From an uncultured Saprospirales bacterium (lineage in GTDB: Bacteria; Bacteroidota; Bacteroidia; Chitinophagales; Saprospiraceae), in NCBI GenBank assembly GCA_937864265.1, contig CALMIR010000210.1, positions 1 to 39,400 on the forward strand: a stretch of 39,400 nt of DNA. The letters are read 5' to 3'. Below, one piece after another: positions 18,316-26,612 of the stretch. Numbering within the stretch: the stretch's first letter is position 1; each line of letters opens with the position of its first letter. The notes beneath the pieces were generated by a model that saw nothing but the letters and a program-made list of their open reading frames with translations, was not told where the DNA came from and ran no database searches. Made by a program: the position numbers and the translations under genes.

Positions 18316-19140
18316 TCACTTTCCGATTTGTTGGTACGCATTCGCCAACTCCATTGTTTTTTGTTGCAAAAAAATCAACAATTGCGTCCGATCTTTGATG
18401 GGTAAGGAGGCAAAAGGAATGGGTTCTCCTATGGTGGCTTTTAGTTTTCGGCCAATCTTATTGCGCACTTCATTCAGCAAAAGGCCCAAACGCAAGGCCA
18501 TACTGAATTGGCTGACTATCTGAAACAATCGGCTGTTTTGGCCGTGGAAATACACGGGTACGACAGTTGCCTCTGTTTGTAAAATCAGCTTGGTAATGAA
18601 TCCTTTCCAGGCAGAATCAGTGGCTTTACCCCAGGGGCGAGGAGAAGTTGACACAGCACCTGCCGGAAAAATAGCCAGCGCTTCGCCTGCTTTCAGGCGT
18701 TCCAAAGCTTGGGTTCTGGATTGCAAATTCGTGGCCAGCGCTTCCTTTGTTTCCCGAAAATCGATGGGTAACAAATAGGGTGCCAAGCGTTCATCGCGCA
18801 GTAATAATTCATTTACCATGATGGAGAACCGCGTCCTGACTTTGGATACCAACAAGCCCAATAGCAGTCCATCCACAATGCCAAATGGGTGGTTGGCCAC
18901 AAAAAGTAAAGGCCCCGTTTTCGGAATGTTTTCCAACATGGCTTCATTGCATTCAAACTGAATTTCCAGCCGATCAATTACATTTTGCCAAATGGCTTCT
19001 GCTTCGTCGGGTACGCCTTTCCACAAGCCATTATACATCTTTTCCAGCCGTTTCCTGCCACTGGTGAACTCCACCAATTGGATCAAAAAACGTTTTGCGA
19101 GCGGATCGCTCTCGGAGGAGTAGGTGAATTTGACAGGCAT
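18316..19140 (-). CDS. 1-acyl-glycerophosphate/lysolipid acyltransferase-like protein (hemolysin/OlsB-like group)
   Basis: The 274-aa product belongs to the PlsC-like acyltransferase superfamily, which transfers fatty acyl chains onto lipids at the inner membrane face. The active-site block is NHPFGIVDG (His84, Asp90), with the HX5D spacing typical of the hemolysin/ornithine-lipid acyltransferase group rather than the HX4D of PlsC. The second block is FPAGAVSTSPRP, matching the FPAGxVS motif of that group. Candidate products are ornithine- or glycine-type aminolipids common in Bacteroidota, but the substrate is inference. It is the last gene of a minus-strand series, 172 bp downstream of the response regulator. 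A perfect 14-bp palindrome (GGTGTGATCACACC, 19306-19319) overlaps the response regulator's stop codon. Confidence 0.85.
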   Translation of the reverse strand: MPVKFTYSSESDPLAKRFLIQLVEFTSGRKRLEKMYNGLWKGVPDEAEAIWQNVIDRLEIQFECNEAMLENIPKTGPLLFVANHPFGIVDGLLLGLLVSKVRTRFSIMVNELLLRDERLAPYLLPIDFRETKEALATNLQSRTQALERLKAGEALAIFPAGAVSTSPRPWGKATDSAWKGFITKLILQTEATVVPVYFHGQNSRLFQIVSQFSMALRLGLLLNEVRNKIGRKLKATIGEPIPFASLPIKDRTQLLIFLQQKTMELANAYQQIGK

Positions 19141-19312
19141 ACGTGAATATTCTTGTTGCGGGTAAGTTTTACTTGATTAGATGAAACCCCTCAAATAGTG
19201 TTCTGGCTTCACAGGGCAAATGTCGTTAAGTTTTAATTCTATGGATAGCCTGATAGGGACGCGAGAATTGCTCGAGTACTAAAATAAAAAGGTGCATTTG
19301 ATTTGGGTGTGA

Positions 19313-19693
19313 TCACACCAACTCCACTATACGCCGAATACGCAGCACCAATTCCACTGGTTTAAAGGGTTTGGTCAAAAAATCTTGAAACCCCAGGCGC
19401 AGCGCCTCCAGCACCAGTTCTTCATCTTCCAGATCGGCCATGGCGATCATGGGCACATCTGTCCCGATTTCCTGATGGACAAAATCCAGCAATTCAGCAG
19501 TACGGATGCCTGGCAGGTTCAAATCGGCAATGATTAAATCTGGTTGGGCTTGCCGGATCAGTTCTTTGGCTTTTTTGCCATTTTGGGCAAGAAACAGCGA
19601 ATAACCTTGTTTTTGCAAGCGAAACTTGAGCGCAGTCAAAAGCACTTCTTCGCCTTCGCAGACGAGAATTTTACTGGCGATTTTTGTTGTCAT
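19313..19693 (-). CDS. Single-domain response regulator (receiver only), atypical
   Basis: The 126-aa product is one CheY-like receiver domain with no output domain. The phosphoacceptor is Asp57 in DLIIADLNLPG and the conserved Lys is Lys108 in FLTKPF. The acidic pocket is EGEE (residues 13-16), present but unusual compared with the common DDE. The conserved Thr/Ser after beta-4 is replaced: the segment reads VPMIAMADLED, with Ala86 where Thr/Ser is expected, which should change or weaken the phosphorylation-driven switch. The gene lies 37 bp after a small membrane protein gene and upstream of an acyltransferase. No histidine kinase is adjacent; the nearest is at 36020. It probably signals by protein-protein contact. 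Confidence 0.9.
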   Translation of the reverse strand: MTTKIASKILVCEGEEVLLTALKFRLQKQGYSLFLAQNGKKAKELIRQAQPDLIIADLNLPGIRTAELLDFVHQEIGTDVPMIAMADLEDEELVLEALRLGFQDFLTKPFKPVELVLRIRRIVELV

Positions 19694-19730
19694 AAGAATT
19701 GGGAGGTATGTAGTATTTCCTCGTGGCCGT

Positions 19731-20144
19731 CTATTGCACCGGCTCTGCTTTATAAATGAAATAATCGGTTTTTCCTTGCCAGGGCATAGCTTTGTATTTT
19801 TGCCGATAGTGCAGTTTCACTTGTTTCCCTTCAAATTGCTGCAATTGCTGATAAATGTCTTTCTTATAAACAGAAAACTCCCAGATATTACCGCTTACGC
19901 CATCGGCACTCTGTTGAAAGCCGCCCAAATTGAGCTGGCCTTCATAGGTTTTATAGATGACGCCTTTTCTCGATATTTTGATCAAGGTGCCGGCTCTGGT
20001 GCCATCGCTGTACGTCCAATTACATACCCACAGATAGACACCACCCCCTACTACAGCCAATAAGAGCAATATCATAAAAAAGCGCTTTACCCAACCGCCG
20101 ACGGTCTTAGCGCCATCTTTTACCACCTGAGTAAATTCACTCAT
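19731..20144 (-). CDS. Small membrane-anchored protein of unknown function
   Basis: The 137-aa product has one transmembrane segment near residues 21-40 (RFFMILLLLAVVGGGVYLWV). After it comes a soluble domain with the motifs YSDGTRAGTLIKISRKG and YEGQLNLGG. I recall similar proteins in Bacteroidota, sometimes labelled 6-phosphogluconate dehydrogenase, which I consider a misannotation because no NADP-binding fold is present. The charged, short N-terminus suggests a cytoplasmic N-terminus with the domain outside. The gene sits 49 bp after the dehydratase gene and 37 bp before the response regulator, all on the minus strand, so co-transcription is likely. The function is unknown. Confidence 0.8.
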   Translation of the reverse strand: MSEFTQVVKDGAKTVGGWVKRFFMILLLLAVVGGGVYLWVCNWTYSDGTRAGTLIKISRKGVIYKTYEGQLNLGGFQQSADGVSGNIWEFSVYKKDIYQQLQQFEGKQVKLHYRQKYKAMPWQGKTDYFIYKAEPVQ

Positions 20145-20193
20145 ACATTCGGTTTTTGTTTATGCCGGACAAGATACAATCTTTTCAGCAGCT

Positions 20194-21162
20194 TTAAAAT
20201 GGTAGCTGCGATAATTCGACATTTCCGCCGCTGAAGATGATTCCTGTTTTTTTTCCCTCAAATACAGCCGGATGTTCGAGGATAGCAGCCAGCGGTACAG
20301 CCCCTGAAGGTTCAACGACGAGCTTCATCCGCTCCCAGATCAGCCGCATGGCCTGGATGATTCCGGCTTCACTCACTGTAAAAATAGCATCCACCTCTTT
20401 CAGGATGATGTCAAATGTTTTGTCTCCCAGATTGGTGCGCAACCCATCCGCTATGGTATTGATGGTACTATTCTGTTGCCGCTGTTTGGTCGTAAAGGAT
20501 CGCCAGGCATCGTCCACTTCCTTTGGTTCGGCACCAAAAACCTTGGTACCTGCCGAAAAATAACGGGTACTCAAGGCCGTTCCGCTCAGCAATCCCCCCC
20601 CGCCTACGGGAGCGATAATGATATCCAATGGCACAGGGGCATCTTCAATCAGTTCTTTGGCCGCCGTAGCCTGCCCGGCAATCACGTGGTAGTCGTTATA
20701 AGGGTGTATGAAATAAGCACCCGTTTCAGCGACGACTCGTTCTAAGTTTTTTTCACGCGCCTGCTGATTGTTTTCACACAACGTAATTTCTGCCTGATAA
20801 GCGCGGGTAGCGGCTACTTTAATGGCCGGAGAAACATCGGGCATCACGATATAAGCTGGCACGCCCAGCAATTGAGCGCTCAGCGCTACAGCTTGAGCAT
20901 GATTGCCAGAGGAGTGGGTAGCTAAACCCCGAGCGCGCTGCTCATCGGATAGGCGCAAAGCAGCGCTGGCAGCACCCCGCATTTTGAACGCACCAATCTT
21001 TTGCAAATTTTCGCATTTGAAAAACAACTCAGCACCGCACAAGTCATTGATGCTTTTGTTGGTAAAAATAGGCGTGCGATGAATCATGGGGGCAATAGCC
21101 TCATGGGTTATTTCAATATCACTCGCGGTAGGTATTTGCGAAAGCACTTGTAATAGAGCCAT
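20194..21162 (-). CDS. PLP-dependent threonine/serine dehydratase (or serine racemase)
   Basis: The 322-aa product is a fold-type II pyridoxal-phosphate enzyme. The Schiff-base lysine is Lys60 in KIGAFKMRGA. The substrate carboxylate loop is SSGNHAQA, the phosphate-binding loop is VGGGGLLSG, and the C-terminal motif is SGGNVEL. These fit the catabolic threonine dehydratase/serine racemase group; the regulatory ACT domain of biosynthetic IlvA is absent. The reaction would be threonine to 2-oxobutyrate plus ammonia, or serine to pyruvate or D-serine. The exact substrate cannot be decided from sequence. It is the first gene of the minus-strand series and is divergent from the secreted protein gene at 21231. 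Confidence 0.9.
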   Translation of the reverse strand: MALLQVLSQIPTASDIEITHEAIAPMIHRTPIFTNKSINDLCGAELFFKCENLQKIGAFKMRGAASAALRLSDEQRARGLATHSSGNHAQAVALSAQLLGVPAYIVMPDVSPAIKVAATRAYQAEITLCENNQQAREKNLERVVAETGAYFIHPYNDYHVIAGQATAAKELIEDAPVPLDIIIAPVGGGGLLSGTALSTRYFSAGTKVFGAEPKEVDDAWRSFTTKQRQQNSTINTIADGLRTNLGDKTFDIILKEVDAIFTVSEAGIIQAMRLIWERMKLVVEPSGAVPLAAILEHPAVFEGKKTGIIFSGGNVELSQLPF

Positions 21163-21207
21163 TGTTGAAAAATGAAAATGATTTTTTTCTGTCTCCTTGA
21201 AAAGTCG

Positions 21208-21215
21208 TACCTTTA
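21208..21215 (+). promoter_or_regulatory. Possible -7 promoter box for the 21231 gene
   Basis: TACCTTTA differs at one base from TAnnTTTG and lies 15 bp before the ATG at 21231. A T7 tract (21182-21188) stands at the -33 position, without a clear TTTG. This would give a very short leader, so the call is tentative. Confidence 0.35.
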
Positions 21216-21230
21216 TCGAAAACCAAAGAT

Positions 21231-21731
21231 ATGAAACTAATCACTTTTTGCGGGGCATTTTTCTTTTTGAGTCTATGTATCCCGTCTTGGTCTCAGTCTG
21301 GACAATCCACCTATTGCAATAATCGATTTGGATTTTGTGTGCAATATCCCGAAAGCTTGCGCCCCGTCCAAGATGCGGCCATCAACGGCGATGGGCTGAC
21401 GCTGGAACTGGCGGGCAGCAGTATTACGGTTTCCGTATCCGGCTCCCATAATGCGATGGATTGGACACCGGAAAAAATTTACTACTATGCTCAGGAGGAG
21501 TTAGCCGATCGAGGTAAATCTGCGGTGCAAAAAATCCATGAAAAAGTAAATGATAAAGGGTTCGATGCCCTCCTTACCAGTGGGGAGCTTTATGAATATA
21601 CCCGGATGTGGCTCTTGGACGAATCTTATCTGATCATCATCATCTCCGGAAAAAATACAGATAAAGCAATGATCGAACAACTGAGCCGGGAAGTTTCCGT
21701 TGAGTTTCAAAGTACAGCCCCGGAAAAATAA
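21231..21731 (+). CDS. Secreted protein of unknown function
   Basis: The 166-aa product begins with a clear signal peptide (MKLITFCGAFFFLSLCIPSW, cleavage probably after WSQ). The mature part starts with a pair of cysteines (YCNNRFGFCVQYP) that may form a disulfide. It continues as a small alpha/beta domain with the segments FCVQYPESLRP and EKIYYYAQEELADRGK. The N-terminal motif resembles short periplasmic domains that begin with 'fgfsv.yP', but I do not recognise a named family. There is no T9SS sorting domain, so a periplasmic location is most likely. It lies 9 bp upstream of the membrane protein gene at 21741 and the two are probably one operon. Confidence 0.8.
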   Translation: MKLITFCGAFFFLSLCIPSWSQSGQSTYCNNRFGFCVQYPESLRPVQDAAINGDGLTLELAGSSITVSVSGSHNAMDWTPEKIYYYAQEELADRGKSAVQKIHEKVNDKGFDALLTSGELYEYTRMWLLDESYLIIIISGKNTDKAMIEQLSREVSVEFQSTAPEK

Positions 21732-21740
21732 GTACCGACC

Positions 21741-22523
21741 ATGGATTTTCTGGTCATTGGTGATCGCAGTATTTTTTACTACCTGTTGCTGATTATCATG
21801 TCTTTGGCCATTTTGCAAGCGCTGGTCATAGGTGGGCTTTTTTTCCTAAAACGATCCGGTGACCGCAGGGCCAATATTTTTTATGGCTTACTCCTCATCT
21901 CTTTTGGCTTGACCATCCTGCACAATTTGCTCAAAATCGCAGAAGTATATGAAGACTATCCCGCGCTGAGCTTTTTACCGCTTTATTTTACGCTGGCCTT
22001 CCCTACCCTGTTGTTTTATCATGTCAAATTGTACCTATACCCCACCTATCATTTTCAATGGTCGGATATAAAACACTTTATCCTGCCCTTGGGGCAGTTT
22101 TTATTTTTTGTCATCATTTTTTTAACTGCTGTAGAGTATAAAAGCGAATTGGACAGGCATTTTTTCAATCCTTTTTACGGCGCGATGGAGCAATTTTTTT
22201 ACCTCAGCACTTTTTATGCCTATCTATATTTTGCCCATCGCTATATTCGACAAAAACGCAAGAGCTCCCACCAATCAAAAGCAGTGCGCCAAGTGTGGTA
22301 TTTGGATACGCTGGTATCGGTTCTTTTTCTGTTGTTCAGTATTCATGCTATATTTGTCGTCACGGATTTTATCTGCTACGAATTTTTGAACATCAATTTG
22401 CGGTCGGTCAAAACTTTTGTAGCTTTAGGTATCTTGTCCTTTCTGGCGCTGGCTTTTTGGTTGGGCGTTTACGGCTTCCAGGTATTGTTCTGGGGCCGAA
22501 AAGTTTTTGGGAAACTGGAATAA
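21741..22523 (+). CDS. Polytopic membrane protein resembling the sensor half of Bacteroidota membrane AraC regulators
   Basis: The 260-aa product has about seven hydrophobic helices (near residues 11-35, 46-66, 76-92, 107-128, 146-164, 193-213, 222-246). The layout, with a positively charged loop RYIRQKRKSSHQSKAVRQVW, resembles the N-terminal seven-helix region found in Bacteroidota AraC-type membrane regulators. No DNA-binding helix-turn-helix follows: the protein ends GRKVFGKLE. The homology is an impression from topology, not a firm match. The palindromic repeat copy B starts 1 bp after its TAA stop. With the secreted protein gene 9 bp upstream, it could form a two-part envelope sensor, though that is inference. 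Confidence 0.75.
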   Translation: MDFLVIGDRSIFYYLLLIIMSLAILQALVIGGLFFLKRSGDRRANIFYGLLLISFGLTILHNLLKIAEVYEDYPALSFLPLYFTLAFPTLLFYHVKLYLYPTYHFQWSDIKHFILPLGQFLFFVIIFLTAVEYKSELDRHFFNPFYGAMEQFFYLSTFYAYLYFAHRYIRQKRKSSHQSKAVRQVWYLDTLVSVLFLLFSIHAIFVVTDFICYEFLNINLRSVKTFVALGILSFLALAFWLGVYGFQVLFWGRKVFGKLE

Positions 22524-22524
22524 A

Positions 22525-22623
22525 TAACGCAGAAGAATTAAGTTCCCGATTTTGTCGTACCCCTAGCGGGCTCCGCTAGGGTAAGGACTTTGATCCATTG
22601 GGAAGTAATTTTTTGCACACTAC
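22525..22623 (-). repeat. Palindromic MITE-like repeat, copy B (99 bp, shortest copy)
   Basis: Read on the minus strand it starts GTAGTGTGCAAAAAA and ends CTTCTGCGTTA, like the other copies. It lacks about 20 bp of the centre present in copies A, C and D, so the core is a near-perfect hairpin: CCCTAGCGG, GCT loop, CCGCTAGGG. It starts 1 bp after the stop codon of the membrane protein gene and ends 11 bp before the ATG of the PNGase F-like gene, so it fills the whole intergenic gap. TAAA is found immediately on both sides (22521-22524 and 22623-22627 region), a possible but weak target duplication. Confidence 0.9.
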
Positions 22624-22634
22624 TAAATCGTGTT

Positions 22635-24872
22635 ATGATCAAAATTTATCTAACGCTCCTATTCATTTGCTGTTGCAGCTTATCTCCTGTTATTTCACAA
22701 TGCTTCGATCAGATCATATCTAATGGCAGGCCGGTGGAAGCCTCAGCAACCCTTACAGGTGCTGCTGCTCAGATCGTAGATGGCAATCCCGGCTCGGTCT
22801 GGCAAAGTCCGCTTTCTGAACCACACTGGATTCAAGTCGATTTGGGTATCGTGCATCAGTTGTGTGCTTTCATATTGCAGTGGGGAGAAAGCGCCTATGC
22901 CACCGAGTTCGAAATACTGCTTTCAGAAGATGGTGAAAATTGGTCGCTCGCGGAAAGTTTCAGCGATAATCAAACCGTTGAGTTCTTGTTTGATGGCATC
23001 ACCTGGTCTGCCCGGTATATTCGCATCAATGCCCTGGAAAGGTCAAACCCCTTCGAGGGTTTTATTTTGCGAGAAATCACCGCATTTGGCAGCATAGAAG
23101 CGCCCTGGCAACAGATTGACTTCCCCAACTTGCCCGATAGGCTTACCAGCGAAGGTACAATAACGCTTCAAGCAACAGCCACTTCTGGCCTTCCGGTGAG
23201 TTATTCGCTGTTATCTGGTCCCGCTGTAATAGATGGCGAAGCCCTGACTTTTACTGGGGGCAGCGGAACGATTTCGATTCAAGCGGAACAAGCAGGCAAT
23301 GCCAGTTTCCATCCAGCGGAGCCAGTGGTACGCCAATTTGAAGTTATAGATCCAAGCGAAGTTTTTCCAGAAGCCATCATCACCAGCCCATCCTCACAAT
23401 ACGATGTTATCATGCCTGAAATCGGCAGGATGGTGCTTGGACTAAGAGGAAAAATAGAGCGCCCGGAATGGTTTTCCATCACCTCTGCCGAATTAGAATT
23501 GGATGGAGAACCCGTTGAATTGATCGTAGGTGCCGATGGCCATTATTATGCGTACTGGACGCCTGAAAGCTATGGCGATCATACTCTGACAGCAAAGGTT
23601 TATAGCAGCAACGGCAATAGTGCTACCCATACAAGTAACTTTTCAATCATTCCATCTGCTGAAGACATCAGCGTACGCGCTTTTGACCACGATGAAGTGA
23701 TTGCCTTTGTGAATTTTTCTTACGCTGAGCACTTTGAACTCCCGTCCCACCTCGGTGCTTATGATAAAATAACGGCCCACCTGAGCATTACTTGCCCCAG
23801 CATCGGTTGCGACCCCTGGGACAGACTGGCCCACGTTGAAGTCAGGAAGCCCAATGGCGAATGGGTAGAAATCATTCGGTACATTACCCCTTATGGCGTT
23901 GAATGTACCCATAGCGTTGATGTTACTCCTTATGCTACGCTCTTGCAAGGTAAGCCGGAATTTCGGATGAGTATTGGCACTTATCAGCAAGGTTGGGCCT
24001 TTACACTTGACCTGGATTATGAGGCGGGCACGCCGCCTTATCGCTATTCGCATGTGGAACGCCTTTGGTATGGATATCACCCCTTTGGCGACCTCGGCAA
24101 TATTCAACCCGCTGATACTTTTTCCGTAAGCTTTCAACCAAATGTGGAAAAAGCCACGCTACAACTGGTCGGTACTGGCCACGGCTGGGGCCCAAATAAC
24201 ACCCAAAATGCAGCAGAGTTTCACGATGCTACGCACCACATTCTGATCAATAATCAAGCTGTATTCAGCCACCACAATTGGACACAGTGCGATCCCAATC
24301 CCGATGGTTGTCAGCCCCAAAATGGTACCTGGTATTTTTCCAGAGCAGGTTGGTGCCCCGGCGCTATTTCCCCTTTTTTCGAATACGACCTGAGCAGCTA
24401 TATTCCACAAGTCAACCTGAGCTTGTTTTATCGGATGAACCAAGGGTATATCGATTATTGCCACCCCAATAACCCCCTTTGCAATTTCGAGACCTGCGCC
24501 AATTGCAATGATGGTTTTAATCCGCACCTCGTCATGGCCAGTAATTTGATTACCTACAGCGATACACCCATTGAAGACAACGTGCTCAGTAGCCAGGCCA
24601 ATATTTCTGGCGCCCCTTTTTCCGATCTGGATTTCAGGGTTTTTCCAAATCCGGGCAATGGAAAATTTTCGCTGGAGTTGTACCAACAGGTGGCCAACTG
24701 CCAAATCACCATTTTCAATGCTACAGGCCAGGCCATTTACAATAGCTTACTGACAGATGTGCCCATTGGCCAGATTCAGGTGATGGATATCAGCCAGGAA
24801 GCACCTGGTTTTTATTGGCTGATGATGGCAACCGACAAAGGCTACGCCGCAGAAAAGTTGATCCTGCGCTGA
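22635..24872 (+). CDS. PNGase F-like protein with discoidin (F5/8C) domain and T9SS sorting domain
   Basis: The 745-aa product (ATG 22635, signal peptide MIKIYLTLLFICCCSLSPVI) has four parts. Residues 20-145 form a discoidin/F5-8C-like sugar-binding domain (NPGSVWQSPLSEPHWIQVDL). Residues 155-230 are an MBG-like Ig domain. Residues 330-650 resemble peptide-N-glycosidase F, which removes N-glycans from asparagine. Shared blocks are CDPWDRLAHVEV, IIRYITPYGVECTHSVDVTPY (spread), THHILINN and RAGWCPG. Asp396 in WDR matches catalytic Asp60 of PNGase F, and Glu528 in AAEF matches Glu206. The site of the third acid, Glu118, appears to be Gly448 (SIGTY). A T9SS type A sorting domain closes the protein (FRVFPNPGNGKFSLEL ... 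KLILR, residues 667-745). It is a secreted or surface glycan-acting enzyme or a lectin-like relative; activity is uncertain. Confidence 0.88.
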   Translation: MIKIYLTLLFICCCSLSPVISQCFDQIISNGRPVEASATLTGAAAQIVDGNPGSVWQSPLSEPHWIQVDLGIVHQLCAFILQWGESAYATEFEILLSEDGENWSLAESFSDNQTVEFLFDGITWSARYIRINALERSNPFEGFILREITAFGSIEAPWQQIDFPNLPDRLTSEGTITLQATATSGLPVSYSLLSGPAVIDGEALTFTGGSGTISIQAEQAGNASFHPAEPVVRQFEVIDPSEVFPEAIITSPSSQYDVIMPEIGRMVLGLRGKIERPEWFSITSAELELDGEPVELIVGADGHYYAYWTPESYGDHTLTAKVYSSNGNSATHTSNFSIIPSAEDISVRAFDHDEVIAFVNFSYAEHFELPSHLGAYDKITAHLSITCPSIGCDPWDRLAHVEVRKPNGEWVEIIRYITPYGVECTHSVDVTPYATLLQGKPEFRMSIGTYQQGWAFTLDLDYEAGTPPYRYSHVERLWYGYHPFGDLGNIQPADTFSVSFQPNVEKATLQLVGTGHGWGPNNTQNAAEFHDATHHILINNQAVFSHHNWTQCDPNPDGCQPQNGTWYFSRAGWCPGAISPFFEYDLSSYIPQVNLSLFYRMNQGYIDYCHPNNPLCNFETCANCNDGFNPHLVMASNLITYSDTPIEDNVLSSQANISGAPFSDLDFRVFPNPGNGKFSLELYQQVANCQITIFNATGQAIYNSLLTDVPIGQIQVMDISQEAPGFYWLMMATDKGYAAEKLILR

Positions 24873-24908
24873 TATTTTTGAAGTTTTCAAAAAATAGCTA
24901 CTGCCCTT

Positions 24909-24940
24909 TTTGCAAAGCCCAACAGCTATTGGTAACTTTG
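24909..24940 (+). promoter_or_regulatory. Bacteroidota-type promoter of pyrG
   Basis: TTTG (24909-24912) is the -33 box and TAACTTTG (24933-24940) is an exact TAnnTTTG -7 box. The spacer is 20 nt, as expected for the Bacteroidota primary sigma factor. The expected transcription start is near 24946, giving a leader of about 45 nt before the pyrG ATG. It probably also drives the two genes downstream of pyrG. Confidence 0.75.
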
Positions 24941-24992
24941 CATCCCGTAATTAAGGCAACTGGATGTTTGTGCATCCTCAAAGTATTTTTAA

Positions 24993-26609
<1,617 letters not shown>

Positions 26610-26612
26610 CCT

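Noticed and set aside
19306-19319. Perfect 14-bp palindrome GGTGTGATCACACC, similar to a CRP site
   Set aside because: CRP/FNR sites have TGTGA and TCACA separated by about 6 bp; here they share the centre with no spacer, and the palindrome overlaps the response regulator's stop codon.
19731-20144. 6-phosphogluconate dehydrogenase label for the small membrane protein
   Set aside because: At 137 aa with a transmembrane helix and no nucleotide-binding motif it cannot be that enzyme.
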